From NCBI GenBank assembly GCA_037044905.1, contig JBAOKB010000020.1, forward strand, positions 868,001 to 932,000: 64,000 nt of DNA. The letters are read 5' to 3'. Below are positions 53,255 through 64,000 of this stretch, piece after piece. The stretch is from Hortaea werneckii. Its lineage: Eukaryota; Ascomycota; Dothideomycetes; Mycosphaerellales; Teratosphaeriaceae. The notes below the pieces were generated by a model. That model saw only the letters and a program-made list of their open reading frames with translations, searched no databases and had not been told where the DNA came from. The position numbers and the translations under genes are program-made. Position 1 is the stretch's first letter; each line of letters starts with the position of its first letter.

Positions 53255-54638
53255 GACCGGATCGGAGGGAGGGTTGAGAAGAGGTAGTAAGAGAGCATAG
53301 GTCAATCGACTGCACCTACTCGGATGGGCGCCAGCATGATAGTTAAAAGGGAAAGGATCAGAGGTTCATCTAATGTACGGAGGTCGGATCCTGATCTTCG
53401 CACAACCCTTTCCAACAACCTGACGAAATGATGTCCAGGTTGTTAAAGTCATCCAGATTATTCTCTCTGAACGGTCTACATCCTCGCAGTCTGGAAAAAT
53501 GCGGGCCAGTGGATCATGTTCCCGAGCACAAGGGTAGTATTCCTTGGCCGACCTCTAAGAGGCATGCCTTCGGAGTTTCAGCGTCTTCAGTCTGCAAGAC
53601 GGTCGGCAAAATGACTGAGTGGCTTCTCTACTTCCAGCGGCTCGTCTAAATTGGCGGCTAATAATCTATTGATGCGAGGGCGTGGCGATGGGTAGTGGCA
53701 GCGCCAGTGTTGGTTGAGATTCGCAGGGACCTGCGTCGAGCTCAGTGCCTTGCTCACAAGATCAGATCACCAATGGCGAGACGAGAGGAGAAGTGAGACG
53801 CTGGCTGGAGACCCGACTGTTAGACGGCAGAGCGTGCGAACACACCATCGGGGCTCGCCGCCACCTTGTTGATCGGTTTCACTACCCCAAGCGTTCAAGT
53901 GCGGCAGCTCATCGACGGTGTTCGGAAAGGCGGGAGCAACGGGAGGATGGTGCGGAAACCGGCCCATTACGCGCTACTGCAACTTCTGTCGCTCGGTTCG
54001 GCAGGGTCCGGCTCCGCGTCGGCCTCTAGTCCAACCACACGTCGTCTGCTGCTCTCCGCTGCTCCCTACTTTAGCTGATCGACATGCAACAAGATCCATC
54101 GTCCTCGCTTAAGCTGCTAAAGCATGCAGCAGCAATATACTCTTGAAGGCGAGAAGTCGTGCTGGTGGAGCTTTGGTCTTGCCACACACGGGACGAGATT
54201 GGTTTCATAATCCTGGCTGTCGTCCTCCAACATTTATCCTTCCCATGCCCAGCGCCAGACTTCTTTCGGGCATCGCCTGGTATGATTGCTTGTACGGGAA
54301 ACCCTCCCGGAATCGATCCCAGGTAGTCCAGCTTTGACCCACGTGGAAGCCAAGCGAACACGGTTGTGAAAAACCTGGACTTTTCCTTCCGGATGGCGGA
54401 TCAACTGCCGAACGTGCTCTGGAGCTGGCTTGGAGCAAGGGTGTTGGGCATGGACCTGGCGGGTCTTCCATGCTCGATTATTTCAATGGCAAGCCCATGA
54501 GGTAGTAGACTCTGCGGAGACCTAAAAGGTAATCGTCGGTTCTATGTTGGTTCCCTCTCTTTCTGACCTTTCTTATCCTTTCCCATCGACTTCTCTGTGC
54601 CAACTCTTGAACTGCGCTACATCGACTGTTCCTTAATT
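53255..54638. other. Intergenic, divergent promoters of SAT4-like and MFS genes
   Basis: About 1.4 kb. Several ORFs below 100 codons with no motif. Likely regulatory; nothing specific recognised. Confidence 0.45.
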
Positions 54639-56257
54639 ATGGCGTCCAAACAGGTACCCAACGTACATGAAATGACCTCGCCAGCCTCTCCGCAGGAGCC
54701 GACAGAAGCAAGAGCCAAGTTCGACAAGCATGGTATCAAGCTGGAGCCTCATCCATCAGACGACCCAAACGACCCTTTGAATTGGCCAACGTCGAAGAAG
54801 TGCTTCATGCTGTTCATACTGTGTCTGTGCGCATTTGCAGGTACCGCGCAGAGCGGCGCCAATGCTGCCGGTGTTGTCGTGCAAGCAATGGCCTACGGCG
54901 TACAGCCCAGTGACATGATCAATACAGTAAGCAAGAGCAGCAATTGGGTCAATCATGGCGCTTGACTGACGCTTAACTCCAGGTATCCGCGGTGCTTGCA
55001 GGCGTCTGTACAGGGCCCATCTTTGCCATGGCCTTAGCGCACTACATTGGGCGATGCCCCGTCATTCTCTGGGGTCTCCTCATTTCCATGTGTTGCAACA
55101 TATGGTCCGGCTCAATGACAGATCCTGGTGACTTCATCCCTTACGCCATGTCTCGCTGGCTAGGCGGTACCTTTGGCGCATTTCCGATTGCTTTGGGCGG
55201 AGGCTTCATCGTCGACATGTTTTACCTCCATCAGCGCGGCAAGGCCTTCGCCTTCTACACTTCGTCGGCGCTTTTCGGCATTAGCGTCGCCAATACCGTC
55301 TCGGGCTTTATTGTGCAATACAACCCTTGGCCGGTACAATTCTGGTGGGTTTCGGTTCTTCTGGCCTTCTGCGCAATCCTCACGGCCGTGTTCCTGGAAG
55401 ACACAACTTATGCGCGCACACCCAACGACCCCATCAATGAAAAGGCTATCAAGACTTCTGGCCTGACGAAGAAGCTCCTTACCTACATCCCTGTACGAGG
55501 CACGATGGAAAATTCGCCGCAGAATACCCATGGTCCTTTCGACTGCATCCTCATCGGTCTCCAGCCACCAACGATGCTGGCTGGCTTTTTCATCCTAATT
55601 GTCTTTGCGTGGGGTGGGGTGGTCCTGAACAACCTCTCTGTGTATCTGCAGAACCCGGTGGCGATTGGTGGCTATGGTTTCTCTCCGGTCAGAAACGCAG
55701 AGTTCTCATTCGTCAACTTCGTCAGTACGGCAGCAGCACAGCTTTACGGTTTCGCCTTCAACGATCGACTACCTTTGTGGCGTTGTAAAAAGAATGGAGG
55801 GATCTGGCGGCCCGAATATCGTCTATGGCCGGTCTTGGCTGCACCATTAATCCTCTCCCCGATCGGACTTGGCCTCTTCGGCGCCGCAAATGCTGAGCAC
55901 TACCATTTCATGGTATTGGCCGTCGCTGTGTTCTTCGTGAACATGGCGGACGTGATGTGCTTGCCAATAGTCAACGCCTACGTCGTGGAATGCTTTGTTG
56001 ACTACGCGGCCGAAGTCACCACCATCCTCTCTTTCTACCGTCAGATCCTTGGGCTTTGCGTGAACTTTTTCTTGCCGGCCTGGACAGCCACGGTAGGGAT
56101 CCGGTGGGTCTTTGGTAGTATGGCATTTTTCGTGCTCGTTGGTTACGGCCTGACGGCAATCCTGGAATGGAAAGGGCCACAAATCAGGGCGATGAGTTGG
56201 TCGAAGTTCGTTGACACTGAAGACAACGAGGAACTATTTGTGAAGGATAGGGAGTAG
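54639..56257 (+). CDS. MFS transporter, DHA1-type drug:H+ antiporter-like
   Basis: Two exons: 54639-54926 and 54983-56257, 520 residues; 56-nt intron with GTAAGC donor and CCAG acceptor. The N-terminal cytoplasmic part ends with DPNDPLNWPTSKK, a motif common in this fungal DHA1 subfamily. Twelve membrane segments can be followed, with MSRWLGGTFGAFPIALGGGFIVDMFYLHQRGKAFAFY as the conserved TM4-5 block and SAVLAGVCTGPIFA in TM2. The central loop is polar (TYIPVRGTMENSPQ). Known: related proteins export toxins and fungicides or import small cations or amines; substrate unknown here. No biosynthetic cluster is adjacent. Confidence 0.87.
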
Positions 56258-56805
56258 GATAGGACTCTACCATCAGATAGATAAGTATGGTCTGTGCAAA
56301 CCCTTAGCCTTGGACATTTCTTTTACTGCTCGTTTCACGCTTTTGGCGGCATCTGCTGCAGTTTGTCAAAACTGTTCGTGTCGTTTGTGTGTGCACATCG
56401 CAGACTGCATCTCAAAGATAGACACTGATGGATCCTGGCTCCTCCTTCGTGTAAATGCGTAACTCCGCCGAACGCTGTGTGATTGGGTCTGCTCTGGCCA
56501 GTTTTAAAAAATCTGCAAGTGAACGCCCTCCAATTTCGTTCATGAAACACGGTCAACTCCAAAGGTTCTTGCACGTGGCTTTCACGTGGCATCTCCACTG
56601 GGCTCGGGCCGTCTCGGGTCTCTCCGTTGCGTCCACGCGAGGCGCCCCGCAGTCCCGTCTCGCCCGGTTCGGTACCTTAGCGAACTTGGATCGATCCGAA
56701 GCCCAGCTTGAGGAGATGAGATGAGCACATGGCAGTCAGTCTGCTGTCAAGCACGGGGCATGGACATTGAGTGAAGCATAACTATTCAACAGCATAATCG
56801 CCTGT
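56258..56805. other. Intergenic region upstream of AIM11
   Basis: About 550 bases. An 89-codon ORF (56455-56724) has no motif; not called. Confidence 0.5.
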
Positions 56806-57450
56806 ATGTCGTCCTTCTACGAGCGCTATCTCGCCCCAGGCGACGTCCGTGCTAGGCAACAGCTCCAATCTGCCACAACAGTTTCGGCAGCAGATGCATC
56901 CTCCTCTGCATCCACCTCTGTGACGCCGCCCAATCTTCGTCCAGCTGCGAGAGCGGACTGGGCCTCACGCCAGCGCCGTAAGGATGCTTTGCTATACGGC
57001 GGCGTAGTCTTCACCTTTCTTTCCCTCTTCGTCACCCGTCGATCTCTCATTCGCCGACGCAAAACAGATTACCCCGCCACTTTCACGGCTCAGACGCCAG
57101 AGAACAGGCCGAAGGTCAACGGCGGCTTGGAGGCTGCGGAGGCTCTGGGACTTGCGACGCTGAATGTCACGAGCTTGGCCATGTTGACGGCGGGAGGATT
57201 TGCTACGTACTTTGACGTGGCAGACATAGAGGACATGCGGGAAGGTGTGAGGAGAGGGATCGGTTATGATGTCTACGGCGGCAATCCGGAGGAAGATAAA
57301 GAGATGGAGGACTGGGTCAAGGATCTGCTCACCAAGCGAGACGAGGGTGAGAACGTGGACATACGAGGAAGGATCGGCGAGAAGTTGCAAGAGTTGGCCG
57401 ACATGGAGAAGAAGAAAGCAGAAGAGGCCAAGCGCAACGAGCCAAAGTGA
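56806..57450 (+). CDS. AIM11: Aim11-like mitochondrial membrane protein
   Basis: Single exon, 214 residues, ATG at 56806. The polar Ser/Ala N-terminus is followed by RKDALLYGGVVFTFLSLFVTRRSLIRRR, a hydrophobic segment flanked by basic residues that is typical of the Aim11 family. A second hydrophobic stretch (ATLNVTSLAMLTAGGFATYF) and an acidic, coiled C-terminus (ELADMEKKKAEEAKR) complete it. Known: AIM11 (altered inheritance of mitochondria 11) is a conserved fungal membrane protein whose molecular role is unclear. The family assignment rests on the layout of the two segments and the length. Confidence 0.8.
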   Translation: MSSFYERYLAPGDVRARQQLQSATTVSAADASSSASTSVTPPNLRPAARADWASRQRRKDALLYGGVVFTFLSLFVTRRSLIRRRKTDYPATFTAQTPENRPKVNGGLEAAEALGLATLNVTSLAMLTAGGFATYFDVADIEDMREGVRRGIGYDVYGGNPEEDKEMEDWVKDLLTKRDEGENVDIRGRIGEKLQELADMEKKKAEEAKRNEPK

Positions 57451-57541
57451 GCAACATGGCGAAGTTAAAATCACTGCTCAGTAAGCTTTGATCTGTGAAA
57501 GAGACTCATGAGGGCACTGCAAGAACCTGCTTAGGACCCAG

Positions 57542-58156
57542 TCACGACGGAGTGCTGCTGTTACCCAGAGCTTCAGTCACCGGCACTCCGGCAGCTCCGT
57601 CGCGATTACTCCTCCATACTCCGCCATCCTCGAACCATTCCTCCTTCCAAATCTCGACGCGCTGCTTGACGCGTTCCAGACACTCCTCGCCCGATGTCCA
57701 TCCCGCCTTCCGATGCGGCGCCGAGACAGCAATGAGAATGCTCTCCTCTCCTATATCGACTCTCCCCAGCCGGTGTGTGATGGCTACATTCACCAGGTCA
57801 TGTTTGCTATGGATGTCTTTTGCGATGGAAAGAAGGCTGCGGAGGGCTAGGGGTGCATAGGTGGAATAGGCCAAGTGCGTGACCGCCTTGGACGCGAATG
57901 AGTCGCGGGTACAACCTACATGTAGAAATGATGCTCAGCGTACTGCCCCATGCGTCAGCCTTGCCGTGTTGCGAAGGCTGTCGAGGTGGGTGCATGTACC
58001 TGCGAATAAGACTACGGCGCCGGCTTTCGGGCTCTTGACTCTAGCCATCGCTTTGGACGCGTCCAGCTCATCGTAGGTCAGTGAGACGTAGACGCTCTCG
58101 GAAGTGAGCGACTGTTCCCCTTCGAACGCTCGCTGTGGTTCGTTGAGGCTTGTCAT
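57542..58156 (-). CDS. cnxH: Molybdopterin synthase large (catalytic) subunit, MoaE/CnxH
   Basis: Two exons: 58156-58000 and 57915-57542 (84-nt intron, GTACAT donor, TGTAG acceptor), 176 residues. The ATG at 58156 gives MTSLNEPQ. Motifs of the family: KSPKAGAVVLFAG joined to CTRDSF (the MoaE GTVRD-like loop), LAYSTYAPLAL, ITHRLGRVDIGEESILIAVSAPHR, and RVEIWKEEWFEDG near the C-terminus with the active-site Lys. Known: with the small subunit, MoaE inserts sulfur into precursor Z (cPMP) to make molybdopterin for nitrate reductase and other Mo enzymes; it acts in the cytosol. Head to head with lipoyl synthase across 322 bases. Confidence 0.93.
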
Positions 58157-58478
58157 GTTATATTTGCTGCCAACGCACTGCGAGGCCAGGTAGGCTGTTC
58201 CCCGCGTAGAAGGCAAAGGATAATAGCAAGGTACAGCACGTACTGTCCCTACTAGTACAGTAGGCAGTTGAGAACCACGTGACAGCGGGGATCCCAGGAC
58301 AGATCCGTCTTTGTCATCATTTGCCATTCGGCTAGAGCCGGGAGAAGGCGAGAGTGAGACCCTGTTAATCATCGACTCGAACGCTGCGAACATTATTATC
58401 TCCGGACGCATTGTTGGTGTGTCACTCTACCTCAGACACACCTCCAACACGCCCTCATCCTCTGCACTGTCTATCAAC

Positions 58479-59717
58479 ATGGCCGCGCTCCGCCCTCCAA
58501 CCCGGAGATTCCTTACCTCCGCCATCTTCGAATCGCGAACGGCGCTCATCCCTCAAAAACGTGGGTTCGCCACCGCCGTCTCCGATGCACCTCCGCCATC
58601 CGCAACCGCTTCCCAACCACGACCGGCAAGCAGCTTCAGCGACCGTCTGAATGCTGGCCCATCTTTTGCCGACTTTGTCTCGGGTGGCAAGGAACAGCCG
58701 CTGTCAGATCAGGATGCGCTTGAACTCCGAACAGTTGAAGTCGGCCCCGAAGGCCGCAAGAAAAAGCACACCCGGTTACCCGAATGGTTAAAGACCCCGA
58801 TCCCGACCAACGACAACTTCAAACGCATCAAGAACGATCTCCGGGGGCTAAACCTGCACACGGTCTGCGAGGAAGCACGATGTCCGAATATCAATGATTG
58901 CTGGGGTGGAAGCGATAAGAGCGCAGCGACTGCTACCATCATGCTTATGGGAGACACATGCACTCGAGGTTGCCGATTCTGCTCTGTCAAGACAAGCAAC
59001 AAGCCGCCACCATTAGACCCACACGAACCTGAGAACACGGCAGAAGCGCTCGCAAGATGGGGACTTGGTTACGTCGTCCTGACCTCCGTGGACAGAGATG
59101 ATCTCGTAGACGGCGGCGCAAGACACTTTGCTGAGACTATCATGAAGATCAAGCAAAAGTCGCCAACTACGCTTGTGGAGGCCCTGACTGGCGACTATGC
59201 AGGCGACCCTGAAATGGTGCGAACAGTCGCCCAATCTGGCTTGGATGTTTATGCCCACAACGTCGAGACGACCGAAGAGCTCACACCCATGGTGCGTGAC
59301 AGGCGAGCCAAGTTCAGACAGAGTATCGAGGTGTTGCGTGCGGCCAAAGAAGCCAAGCCTGAACTCATCACAAAAACTTCGATAATGCTCGGACTAGGCG
59401 AGACGGAAGAGCAGCTCTGGGCAACTCTGCGCGAGCTGCGCGCAGTCGGTGTTGACGTGGTGACATTCGGACAGTACATGCGTCCCACCAAGCGCCACAT
59501 GAAGGTCGAGGAGTATGTGACGCCGGCGACCTTCGAGCTCTGGCGCCAACGAGCACTCGATCTTGGCTTCCTGTACTGCGCCTCAGGTCCGTTAGTACGA
59601 AGCTCATACAAGGCGGGCGAGGCATTCATTGAGAACGTGCTGAAGAAGCGTGCGCGAAAGAACCAGCTTGTTGGTGCAGAAGCGATGGGTGATCTAGGAG
59701 CTGCCAAGCACGCCTAA
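58479..59717 (+). CDS. LIP5: Lipoyl synthase, mitochondrial
   Basis: Single exon, 412 residues, ATG at 58479 (context caacATGg). The N-terminus is a mitochondrial presequence (TRRFLTSAIFESRTALIPQK). The auxiliary 4Fe-4S cluster motif CEEARCPNINDC is followed by the radical-SAM motif CTRGCRFC. LTSVDRDDLVDGGARHF, NVETTEELTP, KTSIMLGLGETEEQ and the C-terminal RSSY (VRSSYKAGE) are all conserved family signatures. Known: the enzyme inserts two sulfur atoms into octanoyl-protein to form lipoyl groups on pyruvate and oxoglutarate dehydrogenases and the glycine cleavage system. Confidence 0.97.
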   Translation: MAALRPPTRRFLTSAIFESRTALIPQKRGFATAVSDAPPPSATASQPRPASSFSDRLNAGPSFADFVSGGKEQPLSDQDALELRTVEVGPEGRKKKHTRLPEWLKTPIPTNDNFKRIKNDLRGLNLHTVCEEARCPNINDCWGGSDKSAATATIMLMGDTCTRGCRFCSVKTSNKPPPLDPHEPENTAEALARWGLGYVVLTSVDRDDLVDGGARHFAETIMKIKQKSPTTLVEALTGDYAGDPEMVRTVAQSGLDVYAHNVETTEELTPMVRDRRAKFRQSIEVLRAAKEAKPELITKTSIMLGLGETEEQLWATLRELRAVGVDVVTFGQYMRPTKRHMKVEEYVTPATFELWRQRALDLGFLYCASGPLVRSSYKAGEAFIENVLKKRARKNQLVGAEAMGDLGAAKHA

Positions 59718-60129
59718 ACTTGGGGCATGGGTTTATTCCTTTTCAACATGACATTGGCGCTGGGCATAATTTTGTCAGGGGTGGCTCGGCAAATGACACC
59801 TGGGCTTTGGCAAGGCGATGAGGCGCACGGAAAGGGCATTTCAACACAGATGTACAGCGGAAAATATCCTGGGGGGCCTGTGGGAAGGTTGCGTTGTACA
59901 GTATCTAAGACACAAAATTCAAGCATTGCGAGAACTCGCACCGTACTACACCAAAGGCATCAAGTATTCATGGGTCTATGCTAGCACATCATAAGGCGTA
60001 ATTGAATTTTCAGCTGATGAGCAACAAGATCAGGGAATAGTCTGTTGTATCTGAGACCCAGCTAATGTCTACCTCACCGCTGACCAGTGATTCACACTTC
60101 ACCTCTGCAAGAAACCCTTGTTTGACCAA
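59718..60129. other. Intergenic, convergent 3' ends
   Basis: About 410 bases between LIP5 and the sugar transporter; no gene seen. Confidence 0.5.
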
Positions 60130-61938
60130 CTAGGCGGTTCCGGATGGACCTCTTGCCTTGAGACCCTGCTTGTATTCCTTGCGCCATTGTTCTGCGTACT
60201 TGACCCCAAATCCGTGCTCGAATACCCTTCGAACCTCCTCCAAAGTCATATTCGACGCTTCGGGGAAGCAGAAGAACACGAAGATCCAGCCCAGAAAACA
60301 GAGGCCAGCGTAGAAGCCAAAGGTGCCAGACGGCGTCATGCTCTTCATCATCGTGAGGAAGGTCGAACTAACGACAATGTTTGGGCCCCAATTGAAGATG
60401 TTGATCATCATGGTGCCCATACTGCGTACCTCCATTGGTAGGAATTCGTTGGCTTGCCAGGGGACGCAGCCAAGTCCAGCAGCGTAGAATGCCACGAAAA
60501 GAATCATAGCGACCAGTACCAGGATGGCAGGCCAGCCGACGACATCTGAGGTCAGCTCCAAAGTCTTGTGATCCATTGGGACCCAGTGGAAAGCGATTGC
60601 TGCCATGACAAGGCAGACAGGCATGCCCCACATCGTCCAAAGAAGCAGGCGTCGACGCCCTATGCGGTCAATAAGCAGGATACTGAGTGCTGTGAAGATC
60701 CAGTTCACGATGGCGACAACGCTGCCAACGGCGATCGGATTCGAGAAGCCGACTATGTCAAAGAGAGTTGATGAGTAGTACATCAGCGTGTTGAACCCGC
60801 AGAACTGGAAAGCAGTTTAGGTCAGCATTCACCCTTCTTTGCACGTATGTGCCTAGCTCGTCACTAACTTGCTGAAAGAACATGAGTCCGCATGCCGCGA
60901 TTCCAGCGCGACGATTGGCAGGCCTTCTGAAAAGTAGACCAAGAGACGCCTTGATCGATATCTCTTCGTTTAAAGCTTTAGCCTCCGTGACGCCGCGTTC
61001 GATGGAAAGCACCTTGGCTTCCACCTGTTCTTCGGTTGCAGCAGGATAGATGCGTCTGATCACATGCACGCATTCTTCACGTCGGCCATTGAAAAGCAAT
61101 TGACGCGGCGACTCTGGACCTGTACAGAGTGAGACTTGGTTCATAGTGGCGGCGATGGAGACTTACAGAGGAACAGGAATACTCCGAGTAGTATTGAAGG
61201 GAGTGCACCAAGCCCAACCATGTATCGCCATCCGTGGTTGACTTTGTAGAACGCTGCGTCGAAAGCATAGGCAAGGACACTTCCAGTTCCGAGGAAGATC
61301 ATGTCCACGGATATCATCCGACCACGAAAACGAGCTGGTGAAATCTCAGCAATGTAAAGCGGGACAATCTGACATCCGGTCAGTGCTTTGTAACTGATAT
61401 AATTCGGCTGCAGGCAGTACCATTGAGGCGGACCCGACTCCAAGACCGATGAGGAAGCGCCCAACGCTCATCTGGGCAACCGTGAAAGACGTAGCTTGGA
61501 CGATGGCACCTAAGGTGAACAAGACAGAGGCGAACCAGATTGCAGGCTTGCGGCCATACTTGTCAGATGTGATACCAGCGACGACCGCACCAACCAAAGC
61601 TCCAGCGGCACAGAGAGCTGTAATCAATTCCTTCTCGGAATCTGTCACTGGTCGCCCGTCAAGATCGGACCCGAGTACGACCAGAACGCCAGAGATGACA
61701 CCCTGTAGAGAGAAGGTCAGCGGACAAAGGCTGTTGTCGAAATGTTCTGCTGGGACACACATACTGTATCATATCCAAACAACATGCCACCAATCGCGGT
61801 GGCTGCAGCGCAGAGCCATACGAACGGCCCAGGCTTGGTGTCTTCGATGGTGTCGAGAGCCTCGCTTCCTTTGATCTCTTCAAGCGTTTCAACAGTATCT
61901 TTCTCCGTGACGTACTGTTCGACCTTCGTGTCCTCCAT
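60130..61938 (-). CDS. Sugar porter, myo-inositol transporter (Itr)-like
   Basis: Five exons: 61938-61765, 61702-61421, 61368-61167, 61119-60869 and 60804-60130, 527 residues; introns of 62, 52, 47 and 64 nt all join in frame. The ATG at 61938 is the first in frame. Sugar-porter signatures: GGMLFGYDTGVISGVL (TM1), SDKYGRKPAIW, VGRFLIGLGVGSASM joined to IVPLYIAEISPARFRGR, then CPESPRQLLFNGR, CGFNTLMYYSSTLF (TM7), DRIGRRRLL, and PWQANEFLPMEVRSMG (TM10 region). The loop and TM7 patterns resemble fungal inositol transporters more than hexose transporters. Known: Itr proteins are H+/myo-inositol symporters at the plasma membrane. Substrate is inferred. Confidence 0.88.
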
Positions 61939-63593
61939 GGTTGTTGATGGTCTGGAGAGGGTTTCCAAGCGGAAGATATGGTCTTAAGGCCACCACAGGA
62001 CTGGAAACGCTTGGGAAGTGGCGAAGAGAAGTTGAAACTGAATGTGCTCGTCAGGATCTTGATGGGATACCAGGTGTCAACGGACCTTAAGTATCTCGTC
62101 GAGGTTAATGTCTATTCCGGAATCATGCACCCGAGGACTCCAGACCTATGGCCATCCCCATCTGGAGAATGCGGAGGCGGGTCTGGAGCTACAGTACCCA
62201 GCGAGTCAGTCTGTATTTGGGCAGGTAGTCTGACACTGATTGGCCAGTAGCCAGCTGGTGCTAGACCACCTGCGCGGACAAGGTTGGGTAGCACTAGAGG
62301 GCAAGGGAACGAAGGCGAAGCTAGCCAATAATGCGGAGCAATGCACCGTTTGTGGACCATAGGGCACCCTGCTACTTCTCTTCAGCTTGCAAGCAGACTA
62401 CACTTGGCAGTTCTTAAAATGCCTTCCTCATGGAGAATCAACCACTTGTAAACGTTACCCTTAAAGCTGTTCTTGGCTTTCTCGCAAGCAGTGCAGCGGC
62501 CTCAAACAAAGATGAATTGTGCTGGTACAGAACGATAGTTGAGAACCACTGATGCGACCTGACATCGTTCGCGGAAGGTACTGCAGCTCAAGCAGCCCCT
62601 CCTTTACCAAAGCCGGTGAAGGCCAGCTTTGGAGTTCGTGAAAGAATGCCAGCAATTGTGCGTTTACATTTGTGCAAGCCAACGAGCGAGCGAGCCAGAC
62701 TCTGTGCTCTTTGAACCTTGTTGCTGATTTTTGCTCTCCAGAATCTAACAATCAGGATTGCCTCGCAGGGCGGCGTTGGAACAGAAACCTTGTCTGGCAG
62801 AAAAACGCTCAGTGAGATCGGAGAGATCTGCGCATGCGCATGATACCAAGAGCAGGACCATTCGGGGCCTGTTGTGTTATTGTGTCCCAAGCGCGGCACA
62901 CTTCTTAGGCTGTGGATTCGTGATCAGGAGCGAGGGCGTCGTGGGCAAAGCTGATTGGAAATTTTCCCCGCAGATATGGAATGTTTCTCCCGTGCGCAGC
63001 AACTTTCTCCGCCCAGCGGGTGCATAGAAACTCTTCATTGCATCAAAGCTTCAGACGAAGAGCCTCACGCCATATTCCGGAACCGAAACAGATATGGCAG
63101 TTGCCGGGTATCGCGACCCCGGTTTCCCTCTGGAGGGTATTACCATGCTCGAGCTGGAGTTGAGTACCAACGATCCTGGTCTATCTCCAAACTTCCAAGC
63201 GAAAATTGCCGACGACCGTATTATTTGCAGAAGGTATTGTGTGGTCGACTATGGCGTTTCTGCAGGTCTATTGGTTGGGGATTCCAGAAGTCGTTCTAGC
63301 CAGTAGGCCATTCCTCTAGCTTCAAGATCACATGATACAAAAATCGTATCTTGGATGGGAGAGATGCTCCTACTTTGACATCGGTTCTGTTGCAGTGTGC
63401 TTCTTCATCCTTAGTAACATGATCATGACCGATCGCGGCCTTTCCGACGCTACCATGGACATGTGCCGAGATTTCGTGTCATCAATCCGCAGTGGCGAAT
63501 TAAACGTTGATGCTGTCATCGAGATGACAGCTAATGTGACTGCCACTGTGGCATCATGGCGGGTTATAATGTCGTTCACTGCTGTCTTCCATA
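61939..63593. other. Gene-poor region between sugar transporter and GT69 gene
   Basis: About 1.65 kb. Plus-strand ORFs of 70-104 codons (63094-63306 and 63332-63643) have no domain; the second overlaps the 3' end of the glycosyltransferase gene. No gene is called. Confidence 0.45.
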
Positions 63594-64000
63594 TTACGCA
63601 TGGCCCCAGCCATTCCACAACATTATCTGCATTTCGTCAATGATGCAGAATTCACCTGGCTCGGCATGCAAGTGGTCTGCATGCAACCAGTTGATGACCT
63701 TGTCGGCCACGCGCTGATTCACCGGCGAAGACGTAGTAAGCCATCTTCTGAATCGGTTTCGCCAGAGCCCCGTCACAACTTCAAAGCTAGATGGCCAATC
63801 ACCTTCGCGAGAGACGCTTACGCTCTCGTATTCCGAGGTGTTGTAAGCAACGCGCACATGCGGATTGATCCAGACACCTTTTGTCTGGGCAAGATGATTG
63901 TCGGCGTGAATGAGACAGCATTCGGAGCCTTCCAGGTGCTCGACGGCAAGGCTATCGGGGATACCGCGAAAGGCTAGTGGCTTTTCAGCATCGTAGAATG
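63594..64000 (-). CDS. GT69 glycosyltransferase (CAP59/CMT1-like), C-terminal part only
   Basis: An open frame enters from the right edge on the minus strand and stops with TAA at 63596-63594; 134 residues are visible. FYDAEKPLAFRGIPDSLA, then HLEGSECCLIHADNHL, GVWINPHVRVAYN and the Trp/Arg-rich end (GLWRNRFRRW) match the C-terminal block of the CAP59/alpha-1,3-mannosyltransferase family. Known: this family includes cryptococcal CMT1 and CAP59, Golgi-type enzymes or factors for mannose-containing glycans. The catalytic part and N-terminal anchor lie beyond the window, so activity cannot be judged. Confidence 0.8.
   Translation of the reverse strand, partial: FYDAEKPLAFRGIPDSLAVEHLEGSECCLIHADNHLAQTKGVWINPHVRVAYNTSEYESVSVSREGDWPSSFEVVTGLWRNRFRRWLTTSSPVNQRVADKVINWLHADHLHAEPGEFCIIDEMQIMLWNGWGHA

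Noticed and set aside
63332..63643. 104-codon plus-strand ORF near the right edge
   Set aside because: It overlaps the 3' end of the clearly supported GT69 gene on the other strand and lacks any domain.

Overview
The window is nuclear DNA from a filamentous ascomycete (Pezizomycotina, most likely a dothideomycete). The evidence is: genes on both strands with short GT-AG introns of about 50-130 nt that often end in a CTNAC-type branch site and a CAG or TAG acceptor; an APSES developmental regulator (StuA); a Heh1/Src1 inner nuclear membrane protein; a fungal ornithine decarboxylase antizyme; and a lineage-typical gene of the 'DLPPELRNCVYREL' F-box-like type. There is no rRNA, CRISPR or recognisable tRNA. 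Intron-exon structures were built by hand from splice consensus, frame arithmetic and family knowledge, and most joins close exactly in frame.

Layout. 1-6.5 kb: 3' part of a DDHD phospholipase, a RING-like/ankyrin protein, and Heh1/Src1. 6.5-13.6 kb: a 5.3-kb gene-poor upstream region with leader, uORFs and a leader intron, then stuA. 14.3-15.3 kb: antizyme, whose two reading frames join only by a +1 frameshift at GTT-TGA. 16.2-19.4 kb: an NDR-type kinase interrupted by an in-frame TAG. 19.7-24.3 kb: a small secreted WSC protein, Ubc4-type E2 (with an ATG-only exon and a 10-nt micro-exon) and glutaryl-CoA dehydrogenase. 24.8-31.1 kb: FEN1, an F-box-like protein, the complex I 23-kDa subunit and a mitochondrial nucleotidyltransferase. 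31.5-42.3 kb: a four-span membrane protein, a Reb1-like Myb factor, Rtg2, Apn1 and Aip1.

42.5-50.6 kb is the accessory part: a secreted beta-helix protein, a minisatellite, an unclassified and degenerate tandem array with a period near 161 bp, and a damaged GH5 cellulase gene. 50.6-64 kb: a short-chain dehydrogenase, a Pth11/SAT4-like rhodopsin-fold membrane protein, a DHA1-type MFS transporter, Aim11, molybdopterin synthase large subunit, lipoyl synthase, an inositol-type sugar transporter and the C-terminal part of a GT69 (CAP59/CMT1-like) glycosyltransferase.

There is no operon-like pathway cluster. Several housekeeping genes sit head to head across compact shared promoters (GCDH/FEN1, NDUFS8/nucleotidyltransferase, APN1/AIP1, MoaE/LIP5). 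The strongest observations for follow-up are the antizyme recoding site, the 161-bp array, the stop codon inside the kinase domain, the possible N-terminally extended StuA, and the Src1 intron that separates the second membrane segment from the rest of the protein.
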